Assembly: GCF_029624655.1 (NCBI RefSeq)
Contig: NZ_JARRSA010000012.1
Coordinates: 50,261-114,260, forward strand
Length of the DNA: 64,000 nt
Source of the DNA: Roseicyclus salinarum
GTDB lineage: Bacteria; Pseudomonadota; Alphaproteobacteria; Rhodobacterales; Rhodobacteraceae
Direction: 5' to 3'
Shown here in pieces: positions 41,795-49,772 of this stretch (the first letter of the stretch is position 1; each line of letters begins with the position of its first letter). The position numbers and the translations under genes are program-made. The notes beneath the pieces were generated by a model. The model was not told the origin of the DNA and searched no databases. It saw only the letters and a program-made list of their open reading frames with translations.

Positions 41795-41823
41795 TTGGAC
41801 AGGCGGCAAGTCATTGCTTATAA
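41795..41823 (+). promoter_or_regulatory. Candidate sigma-70 promoter of the small RNA
   Basis: TTGGAC (41795-41800), a 17-base spacer and TTATAA (41818-41823), the best-looking promoter in the window. It points away from the binding-protein gene and towards the hairpin/terminator at 41841-41907. The start would be about 41829-41831. Confidence 0.65.
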
Positions 41824-41829
41824 AGGGGG

Positions 41830-41907
41830 CACTGCTCGATAGGTTTCTTGCCTGTATGAAACCTGCCTCAATAACTTAACGCCGGCCTCGTGCCGGCGTT
41901 TTTTTTT
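41830..41907 (+). ncRNA. Candidate trans-acting small RNA, about 77 nt
   Basis: Between a good promoter and a strong terminator lies a compact unit: unstructured 5' end, hairpin AGGTTTC/GAAACCT with a 10-base loop (41841-41864), a single-stranded A/T-richer stretch (CCTCAATAACTTAAC), and a terminator stem followed by nine T. This is the layout of Hfq-dependent sRNAs, and hfq is in this genome. An ATG at 41856 could start a 7-codon peptide, so a leader transcript is the alternative. No known Rfam family is claimed. Confidence 0.55.
41879..41907 (+). terminator. Intrinsic terminator of the candidate small RNA
   Basis: Stem ACGCCGGC/GCCGGCGT with a 5-base loop CTCGT, followed by nine consecutive T. 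It is the strongest rho-independent terminator in the window, yet no annotated plus-strand gene ends before it. Confidence 0.9.
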
Positions 41908-42263
41908 GCGCTGCCGCCACCGATGCGGCGCGTTCGACCGAGGCCGTCCAGACCCCCTGCCGCCGCTCCCGCGTTGTCGTCCCGGATGGACCGAAAAGGC
42001 ATCATGAGGCCCGCACGACTGTCAGGCGCAGGCTTCGCGGCGACCGCGATCGGCTTCGACCTTGGACGGGACAAGGCGGCCGCGATCCTGGGCACGGGTT
42101 CCTGCTCGGCCTGATGGCCGCGATCCTCATACCCCCGCCCGGTGTGCGAAATTCCCGCCGACGCCCGAGCGCATGCGTCGCTTGCGCGGCATTGCCCCTG
42201 TTCCTTTTGCAGGCGCAGCATTAGGCTTGGGCGGGAGACCAGCCAGAACGAGGAACGTCAATC
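41908..42263. other. Interval before bdhA without a convincing gene
   Basis: A plus-strand frame from ATG 42004 encodes 36 residues (LSGAGFAATAIGFDLGRDKA within it) but has no ribosome site and no recognisable family. The last bases hold the bdhA ribosome region (GAACGAGGAACGTCAATC). Nothing else stands out. Confidence 0.4.
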
Positions 42264-43049
42264 ATGGCCATCACAACCGACCTGTCGGGCAAGACCGCGA
42301 TCGTCACGGGGTCCAATTCGGGCATCGGCCTGGGGATTGCACGCGAACTGGCGCGGGCCGGTGCGAACGTCGTGCTGAACTCGTTCACGGACCGCGACGA
42401 GGATCACGCCCTCGCGCGCGAGATCGCCGAAGAGGCCGGCGTCGAGGCGCGCTACATCCGTGCCGACATGTCGAAGGGCGCGGAGTGCCGGATGCTGATC
42501 GAGCAGGCGGGCGCCTGCGACATCCTGGTGAACAATGCCGGCATCCAGCACGTCGAGGCGATCGACCGCTTCCCGGTCGAGAAATGGGACGCGATCATCG
42601 CCATCAACCTCAGCTCGGCCTTCCACACGACCGCCGCGGCGCTTCCGATGATGCGCGCCGCCGGATGGGGCCGCGTGATCAACATCGCCTCCGCCCACGG
42701 CCTGACCGCCTCGCCCTACAAGTCGGCCTACATCGCCGCCAAGCACGGCCTCGTGGGCCTGACCAAGACCACGGCCCTTGAGACCGCGGAAGAACCGATC
42801 ACCGCCAACGCGATCTGCCCCGGCTACGTCCTGACGCCGCTCGTGGAGGCGCAGATCCCCGACCAGATGAAGGCGCACGACATGGACCGCGACACGGTCG
42901 TGCGCGAGGTGATGCTGGCGCGCCAGCCCTCGAAGGACTTCGCCACGGTCGAGCAGATGGGCGGCACGGCGGCCTTCCTGTGTTCGGACGCGGCCGCCCA
43001 GATCACCGGCACGACGATCAGCGTGGACGGCGGCTGGACCGCGCTTTGA
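42264..43049 (+). CDS. bdhA: 3-hydroxybutyrate dehydrogenase
   Basis: 261 residues, short-chain dehydrogenase/reductase. Cofactor motif TGSNSGIG, NNAG at the expected place, catalytic Ser in NIASAHGL, and YxxxK in SAYIAAKHGLVG. The segments GIQHVEAIDRFPVEKWD and ICPGYVLTPLVEAQIPDQMK are characteristic of D-3-hydroxybutyrate dehydrogenases. It oxidises 3-hydroxybutyrate to acetoacetate in polyhydroxybutyrate turnover. The neighbouring patatin gene may belong to the same pathway. Confidence 0.94.
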   Translation: MAITTDLSGKTAIVTGSNSGIGLGIARELARAGANVVLNSFTDRDEDHALAREIAEEAGVEARYIRADMSKGAECRMLIEQAGACDILVNNAGIQHVEAIDRFPVEKWDAIIAINLSSAFHTTAAALPMMRAAGWGRVINIASAHGLTASPYKSAYIAAKHGLVGLTKTTALETAEEPITANAICPGYVLTPLVEAQIPDQMKAHDMDRDTVVREVMLARQPSKDFATVEQMGGTAAFLCSDAAAQITGTTISVDGGWTAL

Positions 43050-43098
43050 GGGCGCGGCGCAGCCGAATGGCGGTGCGCCCGGACGCGGGGGGGCCGCA

Positions 43099-43159
43099 GG
43101 GGGCTCTGCCCCCGCGCGCGCGCCGCGCGCTCCCCCGGAGTTTTTCGGCAAGGATGAAG
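43099..43159 (+). repeat. Dispersed hairpin element, copy D
   Basis: Hairpin GGGGGC-TCT-GCCCCC (43099-43113), a GC-alternating stretch, then TCCCCCGGAG, TTTTTCG and GCAAGGATGAAG ending at 43159; core identical to copy C over 28 bases. ATG 43154 opens a 9-codon frame whose stop (43181-43183) overlaps the start of the patatin gene. Confidence 0.85.
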
Positions 43160-43175
43160 GAGGGGCCTGGCCGCG

Positions 43176-44210
43176 ATGGCTGAGCGAAAGCGGATCAACC
43201 TCGCGCTTCAGGGCGGCGGGGCGCATGGCGCCTTCACCTGGGGCGTGCTCGACCGGCTTCTGGAGGCCAGGGAGATCGAGATCGCGGCGATCACCGGCAC
43301 GTCGGCGGGCGCGCTGAACGGGGCTGCGCTGAAGGCGGGCCTCGCGGCGGGTTCGCGGGAGGCCGCGCGCGAGAACCTCGAGTGGCTCTGGCAGCAGGTG
43401 GGCGCGATCACGGACCTGCGGCTTGCGCCCTGGCTGGAGGCGGTGGCGCCCTCGGCCATGAGCGCCGTGATCGAGGCCTCGCTGCCCTTCGCCCTTGGCG
43501 ACGGACTTGCGCGAATGATCAGCCCCTACGCGTCGGGCCCGTTCTACGCCAACCCGCTGGAGCGGATCGTGGAGCGGTTCCGCTACGACGCGGTCTGCGG
43601 CGATGCGGGGCCGGCCTTCTTCATCTGCGCGACGAACGTGCGCACCGGCAAGATCCGCATCTTCACCGGGGACGAGATCGCGCCCGCGTCGATCATGGCC
43701 TCGGCCTGCCTTCCGACGCTGTTCCGTGCGGTGGAGATCCACGACCCCGGCACCGGCCGGACCGAGGCCTACTGGGACGGCGGCTATACCGGGAACCCTG
43801 CCCTCTTTCCGCTTTACGCACCGGACCTGCCTGGCGACGTGCTGGTGGTGAACATCAACCCGCTGCACCGCGAAGATGTGCCGACCTCGGCGCGCGCGAT
43901 CCAGAACCGGATCAACGAGATCAGCTTCAATACCTCGCTCCTGCGCGAGCTGCGCGCCATCGACTTCGTGCAGCGGCTGCTGGAGGCGGGGACGATGCCC
44001 GAGGGCGCGATGAAGCGGGTGCGGGTGCACATGATCTCGGACGACAAGCTGATGCGGCAGCTTTCGGTGGCCACCAAGATCGTTGCCGTCCCGCAGGTCC
44101 TGCACCAGCTGCGCGCGGCGGGACGCGAAGCGGCGGAGACCTTCCTCGACACGCATCTCGGCGCCATCGGGCAGCGGAGCAGCGTCGATCTGAGGGAGAT
44201 GTTCGGCTGA
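43176..44210 (+). CDS. Patatin-like phospholipase
   Basis: 344 residues. Patatin motifs: oxyanion loop GGGAHG (13-18), nucleophile elbow GTSAG with Ser43, and the catalytic Asp202 in DGGYTGNP. The C-terminal part (NRINEISFNTSLLRELRAID, then KLMRQLSVATK) fits the DUF3734 extension seen in relatives. Because it sits 126 bases after bdhA, a lipase or esterase role in PHB granule metabolism is plausible, but a phospholipase is equally possible. Cytosolic: no signal peptide. Confidence 0.9.
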   Translation: MAERKRINLALQGGGAHGAFTWGVLDRLLEAREIEIAAITGTSAGALNGAALKAGLAAGSREAARENLEWLWQQVGAITDLRLAPWLEAVAPSAMSAVIEASLPFALGDGLARMISPYASGPFYANPLERIVERFRYDAVCGDAGPAFFICATNVRTGKIRIFTGDEIAPASIMASACLPTLFRAVEIHDPGTGRTEAYWDGGYTGNPALFPLYAPDLPGDVLVVNINPLHREDVPTSARAIQNRINEISFNTSLLRELRAIDFVQRLLEAGTMPEGAMKRVRVHMISDDKLMRQLSVATKIVAVPQVLHQLRAAGREAAETFLDTHLGAIGQRSSVDLREMFG

Positions 44211-44277
44211 GGCCGGAACAAGCGGCCGGGGTGTGCCGTTGCCCCCTTCCATGACCGGAAAGAAGGAGGGGACACCG

Positions 44278-44625
44278 ATGCAATGGAGCGAGATCCGAGA
44301 GAACTGGACGGCGCTGATCCCGTCGGTACAGGCACGCTGGCCGCAGCTGAGCGAAGAGCGTCTGACCGCGCTGAACGGCGAGCGTGACGAACTGGTGGCC
44401 ACGCTCGTGCAAAGCGGCACCGACGCGCAGGAGGCCGAGCGCGAGGTCGAGGACTGGCGCGAGACGCCGTTGCCCGCCGACGCCTATGCCGATCCCGCGC
44501 ATGACGCGGCCGCCGCGCAAGACGCGGGCGGCTATGTCCCGGAGGGCGAGGATCCGCTGTCGGACGACCGGCGCTTCGGCGACGACAGCATTCCCGAGAC
44601 GCCGATCGGCAGGCGCGAAAGCTGA
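44278..44625 (+). CDS. CsbD-like stress protein
   Basis: 115 residues. The first 60 residues (MQWSEIRENWTALIPSVQAR, WPQLSEERLTALNGERDELV, then QEAEREVEDW) follow the CsbD pattern: Trp-rich start, 'W.L....l..i.G.rdeL', and alternating charge. The tail is acidic and disordered (EGEDPLSDDRRFGDDSIP). CsbD-family proteins are small general-stress proteins of unknown biochemistry. ATG 44278 is preceded by GGAGGGG, which outranks an earlier in-frame start. Confidence 0.75.
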   Translation: MQWSEIRENWTALIPSVQARWPQLSEERLTALNGERDELVATLVQSGTDAQEAEREVEDWRETPLPADAYADPAHDAAAAQDAGGYVPEGEDPLSDDRRFGDDSIPETPIGRRES

Positions 44626-44855
44626 GGGCAGGCCTCAAGGCGCGTGACCGGCGGGCCCGGTCGCGGTTGCGCCGTCCTTGGCATGAACCGTGCGGGAGGT
44701 CTGGGCGCGCATCCGGCACGATGCCTGGGTTCGGGGCCGGGGCGCCGACGGCGAGCCCGCCCCCGGCGCTCATGTGGCGAGTGTCCTTGCGCGGCCGAAG
44801 TCGTCGCGGGCACCGTCGCGAAAGCGCCAGAGCCGGACCGACGGGGCCTTCGCGG

Positions 44856-45476
44856 TCAGGCGAGCGACGTGACCCAGAGGATCGTCGCGTCGTCCTCGGA
44901 GACCGAGATCACGTTGTGGCCCATGGCTGCGTCGTAATAGGCGCTGTCGCCACGGGCGAGGTCCACGGGCGCGTAGTATTCCGTGAAAAGCCGGACGCGC
45001 CCCGTGAGGACGTAGAGGAATTCCTCTCCGTCGTGGCGCACCCATCCGTCGAATTCCTCGAAGGCGCGGGCGCGGATGCGGGCGCGGTAGGGCAGCATCG
45101 ACTTGCGGGTCAGCGTGTCGGCAAGCAGGTCGTGCTCGTAGGTGGCGGTCGGATGCGCCTGCCCCTCGCCTGCCCGCGTGACCGCCATGCGTCCGTTGAC
45201 CTGCGGCTCGGACGGCGGCGTGAACAGCTGCGGTACCGAGATCGCGAGGCCCTGCGCGAGTTTCTTCAGGGCGTCGTAGGTGGGCGACATCTGCCCGTTC
45301 TCGATCTTGGAGAGCGTCGAGCGCGCGAGGCCCGCGGCCCGCGCGGCCTGTTCCAGCGTCCAGCCGCGTTCCTTGCGAAGCGCGCGGACGCGTTCGGCAA
45401 GATCCACGGGTTGCGGCGGCGCGTCCACGTCGCCGCTGGCGCGCGCAAGGCGGATGAGGCTCGGTTCCTCGGTCAT
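44856..45476 (-). CDS. XRE-family regulator with C-terminal cupin
   Basis: 206 residues. Helix-turn-helix at about 27-80 (RVRALRKERGWTLEQAARAA, then GLARSTLSKIENGQMSPTYD), followed by a cupin at about 130-200 (DGEEFLYVLTGRVRLFTEYY, with DSAYYDAAMGHNVI). This PuuR-like architecture usually senses a small metabolite. ATG 45476 is chosen; a longer frame overlaps the divergent gene. It is divergent from the acyl-CoA ligase operon with 66 bases between starts, making it the likely regulator. Confidence 0.88.
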   Translation of the reverse strand: MTEEPSLIRLARASGDVDAPPQPVDLAERVRALRKERGWTLEQAARAAGLARSTLSKIENGQMSPTYDALKKLAQGLAISVPQLFTPPSEPQVNGRMAVTRAGEGQAHPTATYEHDLLADTLTRKSMLPYRARIRARAFEEFDGWVRHDGEEFLYVLTGRVRLFTEYYAPVDLARGDSAYYDAAMGHNVISVSEDDATILWVTSLA

Positions 45477-45542
45477 GGCGGGCGATTTAGCGGTGCGGTG
45501 CCCGACTTGCAACGCGCGCGCCTGCGGCATAGGGCGGTGGTC

Positions 45543-47030
45543 ATGGACGCGCCCCGCCTTGATGTCTTCAACCTCGCCGAGCACGTGCTGGCCGCGGGCG
45601 CGCGCTGTCCCGACAAGGTGGCGCTTGCCGTCGTGGGGCCAGCACGCGCCGAGCGCTGGAGCTACGCGCGCCTCGACCGCGCGGTGCGCGGCATGGCGGG
45701 CGCGCTTGCGGCCGCGGGGCTCGGGCCCGGCGACAGGCTGCTTCTGAGGCTGGGCAACACGGTCGAGTTTCCCGTGGCCTTCCTCGGCGCGATCGGGGCG
45801 GGCGTGGTCCCTGTGCCCTCGGCGGCCGGCCTGACGAGCGATGAGGTCACGCGCCTGTCACGCCTCGTCGCGCCCGCGGCGACCCTCGCGGCGCCGGGCA
45901 TCGCCCTGCCTGAGGGCGGCGCGCCGGTGCTGGGCGATCTGCGTGTGATGATGGAGCACGCCCCCGCCAATTTCGTCACCGGACCGGCGGACCGGCTGGC
46001 CTACCTCGTGTTCACCTCAGGCTCGTCGGGGGCGCCCAAGGCCGTGGCGCACGCGCATCGCGCGATCCTTGCGCGGCGCATGATGCATGAGGGCTGGTAC
46101 GGCCTGACGCCCGACGACAGGCTGCTGCACGCGGGGGCGTTCAACTGGACCTTCACGCTGGGCACGGGCCTTCTAGATCCGTGGTCGGTTGGCGCGACGG
46201 CGCTGATCCCCGCGCCGGGGACGGAACCCGCCACCCTGCCCCTGCTTCTGCGGCGGCATGACGCGACCATCCTCGCCGCGGCGCCCGGCGTCTTCCGCAA
46301 GCTGCTGGCCGGTGATGCGCCCCTCGACCTGCCACGCCTGCGCCATGGGCTTTCGGCGGGCGAGAAGCTGCCCGAGGCGCTGAGGGCGCGCTGGCGGGCG
46401 GCGACGGGAACGGACCTGCACGAGGCGCTCGGCATGTCGGAGTGCTCGACGTTCCTGTCGGGCTCGCCCTCGCGGCCCGCGCCCGAGGGCACGCTGGGCC
46501 ATGCGCAGGCCGGACGCAGGCTTGCCGTTCTGGACGCGCGTGGCCGTGACGCGGGGACTGGCGAGGTCGGGACGCTGGGCGTCCACCGCTCCGATCCGGG
46601 CCTGATGCTGGGCTACTGGTCGGAGGGCGGGGCGCTGGAGCTGCCGCTGAACGGCGACTGGTTCGAGACTGGGGACCGCGTGGCGCGGCGGGCGGACGGC
46701 GCCTTCGTCTACCACGGGCGGCGCGACGACCTCATCACGGCGGGCGGCTTCCGCGTCTCGCCGGTGGAGATCGAGGCGGCGTTCCACGGCGCGCCCGGAG
46801 TCGAGGATTGCGCGGCCCTCGCCGTCAGTCCGAAATCCGACACCACGATCATCGCGCTCGCCTTCGCGGGCGACGCCACGGAAGACAGGCTTGGCGCACT
46901 GGCCGCGCGGGCGCTTGCGCGCTACAAGCAGCCGAGGGCCTACCTGCGGCTTGCCGCCCTGCCCCGATCCCCGAACGGAAAACTCGACCGGCGCGCGCTG
47001 GCCGAGATCGTGAGAGAGGCCATGCCATGA
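45543..47030 (+). CDS. AMP-dependent acyl-CoA synthetase (benzoate-CoA-ligase-like)
   Basis: 495 residues of the ANL superfamily. Phosphate-binding loop YLVFTSGSSGAPKAVAHAHR, the GMSECSTFLSG motif, the hinge region YHGRRDDLITAGGFRVSPVE and the catalytic Lys in RSPNGKLDRRAL are all visible. It activates a carboxylic acid via acyl-AMP and CoA. Aromatic or short-chain acids are likely from overall similarity to benzoate/acetate-type ligases, but the substrate is not determined. It overlaps the next gene by ATGA. Confidence 0.88.
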   Translation: MDAPRLDVFNLAEHVLAAGARCPDKVALAVVGPARAERWSYARLDRAVRGMAGALAAAGLGPGDRLLLRLGNTVEFPVAFLGAIGAGVVPVPSAAGLTSDEVTRLSRLVAPAATLAAPGIALPEGGAPVLGDLRVMMEHAPANFVTGPADRLAYLVFTSGSSGAPKAVAHAHRAILARRMMHEGWYGLTPDDRLLHAGAFNWTFTLGTGLLDPWSVGATALIPAPGTEPATLPLLLRRHDATILAAAPGVFRKLLAGDAPLDLPRLRHGLSAGEKLPEALRARWRAATGTDLHEALGMSECSTFLSGSPSRPAPEGTLGHAQAGRRLAVLDARGRDAGTGEVGTLGVHRSDPGLMLGYWSEGGALELPLNGDWFETGDRVARRADGAFVYHGRRDDLITAGGFRVSPVEIEAAFHGAPGVEDCAALAVSPKSDTTIIALAFAGDATEDRLGALAARALARYKQPRAYLRLAALPRSPNGKLDRRALAEIVREAMP

Positions 47031-47695
47031 TCCCGCTCGACATCATTTCGGATCCGATCTGCCCCTGGTGCTACATCGGCTGGACGAACCTCGCCCGCGC
47101 GATGGAGGCCCGCCCCGACCACCCTTTCGCGATCGAGTGGCATCCCTTCCAGCTGAACCCCGACATGCCCGAGGGCGGGATGGACCGCCGCGAGTATCTC
47201 GAGCTGAAGTTCGGCGGGCGCGAAGGGGCGGTAAGGGCCTACCAGCCGGTCGTCGATCACGCAGAGGCGGCAGGCCTGACGCTGAACCTCGACCGGATCG
47301 CGCGGACGCCGTCGACCATCGACGCGCACAGGCTGATCCACTGGGCCGGGATCGAGGGCCGGCAGACGCCCGCGGCGATCGCGCTTTTCCGGGCGTATTT
47401 CGTCGACGGGCGCGACATCGGCGACCACGCGACGCTGCGGGACATCGCCGAGAGCGTGGGCATGGACGGCGCCATGGTCGCGACGCTGCTGGCCGGTGAC
47501 GCCGACACGGCCGACATCCGCGCCCGCGACGCCAACAGCCGCGCGCGGGGCGTGACGGGCGTGCCATGCTTCGTCGTGGCGCGCCAGCATGTCGTGACGG
47601 GCGCGCAGCCGCCCGAATTGTGGCTGCAGGTGATCGACGAGCTGAAGGAGGCCCAGGAGGCCGCGCCGGGTCCGGCCGCTGGCCCCCTCCAATGA
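47027..47695 (+). CDS. DsbA-family FrnE-like oxidoreductase
   Basis: 222 residues. Thioredoxin-like start with CPWC at 12-15 (DIISDPICPWCYIGWTNLAR), the HPFQLNPDMPEGG segment, and the cis-Pro region GVTGVPCFVV. This matches the FrnE/2-hydroxychromene-2-carboxylate-isomerase-like branch of DsbA proteins, which act in the cytosol. ATG overlaps the previous stop (ATGA), and its own stop overlaps the MFS start (ATGA), so the three form one operon. Confidence 0.88.
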   Translation: MIPLDIISDPICPWCYIGWTNLARAMEARPDHPFAIEWHPFQLNPDMPEGGMDRREYLELKFGGREGAVRAYQPVVDHAEAAGLTLNLDRIARTPSTIDAHRLIHWAGIEGRQTPAAIALFRAYFVDGRDIGDHATLRDIAESVGMDGAMVATLLAGDADTADIRARDANSRARGVTGVPCFVVARQHVVTGAQPPELWLQVIDELKEAQEAAPGPAAGPLQ

Positions 47696-48927
47696 GCGCG
47701 CGCCCCGACATCGCGGCCCCGCCGCGGATCCGGCGGCTGTCCAAGGCCGAGTTCATCGCGCTGATGGGCACGATCTTCGCCACGGTCGCCTTCTCGATCG
47801 ACGCGATGCTGCCCGCCCTGCCCGAGATCGCGGAGGCGCTGACGCCGCAGGACGTGACGCTCGCGCAGCTGATCCTGACGAGCTTCATTCTGGGCATGGG
47901 GCTGGGCACGCTGTTCGTGGGGCCGATCTCGGACGCGCTGGGGCGAAAGACGGTGATCCTGATGGGGGCCGCGCTTTATCTGGTCGGGGCGGGCCTTGCG
48001 CTGGTGGCGCCGACGCTGGAGCTTCTGCTGGCGGCGCGGCTGATCCAGGGGCTGGGGGCGGCCGGGCCGCGGGTCGTCGCGCTCGCCATGGTGCGCGACC
48101 TCTATTCGGGGCGGCAAATGGCGCAGATCGTCTCCTACGCGATGCTGATCTTCACGCTGTTTCCCGCCGTCGCGCCCCTGATCGGAGCGGCCGTCATCGC
48201 CGGGTTCGGATGGCGCGCGATCTTCGTCGCCTTCATCCTGTTCTCCATCGTCTCGGTCGGCTGGCTGACGCTGCGCCAGCCCGAGACGCTGCCCCCCGAG
48301 GCGCGCCGCCCGCTGCAGGCGACGCGGATTCTGGGCGACTTCCGCGAGGCGCTGGCGCACCGGCAGATGCAGTTTTCCATCGTGGCGCAGACGCTGATCT
48401 TCACCGCGCTCTTCGGTTCGCTCAGCTCGATCCAGCAGATCTTCGACATCACCTTCGGCCGGTCCGACAGCTTTCCGCTTTGGTTCGCGCTGATCGCGCT
48501 GCTGGCCGCACCCGCGGCCCCGATCAACGGGACGCTTGTCATGCGCCTGGGGATGCGCCCGATGATCCGGCGCGCGCTCTGGCTGTCGGCTTCGGCGGCC
48601 TTCGCGACGGCGGCGTTCCTGTGGGTCTTCGCGGCCCCCGGCGACGGTTTCGCCGTCTTTTTCCTTTGGTCGGTGACGGTCTTTGCCACCGCCGCCTTCA
48701 CCATCGGCAACCTGAACGCGCTGGCGCTCGAGCCGCTCGGGCACATCGCGGGCACGGCCGCATCGCTGATGGGGGCGCTGGCGACGGTCGGCGGCGCGCT
48801 TGGCGGCGCGCTCATCGGCCAGTTCTACGACGGAACGGCTGCGCCCGTCGTGCTGGGCGTGGGCATCGCGCTGAGCCTTGCGGGCCTCGTCATGATGCGG
48901 ATGCCGCGCGAGGCGGTGGACGACTGA
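47692..48927 (+). CDS. Bcr/CflA-type MFS transporter
   Basis: 411 residues with about twelve hydrophobic helices. The MFS motif A GPISDALGRKTVILMG after helix 2 and the family-typical SIDAMLPALPEIAEAL and RLIQGLGAAGPRVVALAMVR match the DHA1 Bcr/CflA drug-resistance subgroup. Inner-membrane exporter; substrate unknown. It overlaps the FrnE gene by 4 bases, so export of the ligase product or its precursor is one possible job. Confidence 0.88.
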   Translation: MSARPDIAAPPRIRRLSKAEFIALMGTIFATVAFSIDAMLPALPEIAEALTPQDVTLAQLILTSFILGMGLGTLFVGPISDALGRKTVILMGAALYLVGAGLALVAPTLELLLAARLIQGLGAAGPRVVALAMVRDLYSGRQMAQIVSYAMLIFTLFPAVAPLIGAAVIAGFGWRAIFVAFILFSIVSVGWLTLRQPETLPPEARRPLQATRILGDFREALAHRQMQFSIVAQTLIFTALFGSLSSIQQIFDITFGRSDSFPLWFALIALLAAPAAPINGTLVMRLGMRPMIRRALWLSASAAFATAAFLWVFAAPGDGFAVFFLWSVTVFATAAFTIGNLNALALEPLGHIAGTAASLMGALATVGGALGGALIGQFYDGTAAPVVLGVGIALSLAGLVMMRMPREAVDD

Positions 48928-48931
48928 GGGC

Positions 48932-49726
48932 CTATTCGGCCGGCGTCACCGGGGCGGGCGCTGCGGCAAGCCCCGGACCGCCACGACCGCCGCGGCCCGC
49001 GCGCGCGACGTCACGCTGCCACCACCACATGACGACAAGGACGTTGGGCACCCAGCAGGTCCAGCCGATGTAGGGAAACACCACGTCCTGATCGAAGAAC
49101 AGCCGCAGCAGCGGCAGTTGCAGGCGGAAGCTGATGGCGCCGAAGCACAGGGCGGCCATCATCACCATCCAGCGGCGATGGCGTTCACGGTCGCCCTTCA
49201 CGATCCAGTAGATGCCCATGACGAGCGCGCCGAACCACGCGACCGAGCCAAGCGCGAAGCCCACCTCGGACCACATCGGGTAGTCCATGTTGAACGCGAT
49301 CGGCGGCGTCGTGAGGGCCGCGATCGTGATGACGGGCACCAGCGCCCAGCCCATGAGGCGATGCTTGCGCCTGTCGCCCCGCCGCCACATCCGGCTGACC
49401 TGCAGCGGGATCAGGAGGACGGCGAGACCGCCGAAGAACATGTGCACGGCCAGCGTGTCGCCGACGTTCGCCAGATGATGCGCGACATGGTCCGCGCCCC
49501 GGCGCACGCCCTCGTCCACGAAGGCCATCCACGCCCCCGGCACGCCCTCGCCGAGCGCGGGGAAGAAGCCGTGGATCAGGCCAGGCGGCACGAACTTGAA
49601 GGCCGACGCGGCCGAAAGGAAAGAGAAGAAGAGAAACGCGTACCAGCCCCATCTGGGCATTCGCCGGGGAGGCTCCGCGCGGGGTGCAACGGTCCGGTGG
49701 CCCGCGCCTGCGGTGGATCTGTCCAT
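48932..49726 (-). CDS. DUF2306 membrane protein
   Basis: 264 residues from ATG 49726 (GTG 49741 is in frame and may be the start). Six or more hydrophobic helices: AFLFFSFLSAASAFKFVPPG, VHMFFGGLAVLLIPLQVSRM, WALVPVITIAALTTPPIAFN, ALGSVAWFGALVMGIYWIVK, AALCFGAISFRLQLPLLRLF. The conserved HRLMGW-type motif (RRKHRLMGWALV) and HRRWMVM fit DUF2306. Role unknown. It converges with the MFS gene, 4 bases apart. Confidence 0.82.
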   Translation of the reverse strand: MDRSTAGAGHRTVAPRAEPPRRMPRWGWYAFLFFSFLSAASAFKFVPPGLIHGFFPALGEGVPGAWMAFVDEGVRRGADHVAHHLANVGDTLAVHMFFGGLAVLLIPLQVSRMWRRGDRRKHRLMGWALVPVITIAALTTPPIAFNMDYPMWSEVGFALGSVAWFGALVMGIYWIVKGDRERHRRWMVMMAALCFGAISFRLQLPLLRLFFDQDVVFPYIGWTCWVPNVLVVMWWWQRDVARAGRGGRGGPGLAAAPAPVTPAE

Positions 49727-49772
49727 GTCGATCTGTCCCACGTTGCCTTGCCTGCGCCATACCGCAAAACGC

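Noticed and set aside
44626..44855. Frames on both strands between the CsbD-like and XRE genes
   Set aside because: Arg/Pro-rich shadow-like sequences without ribosome sites or family resemblance.
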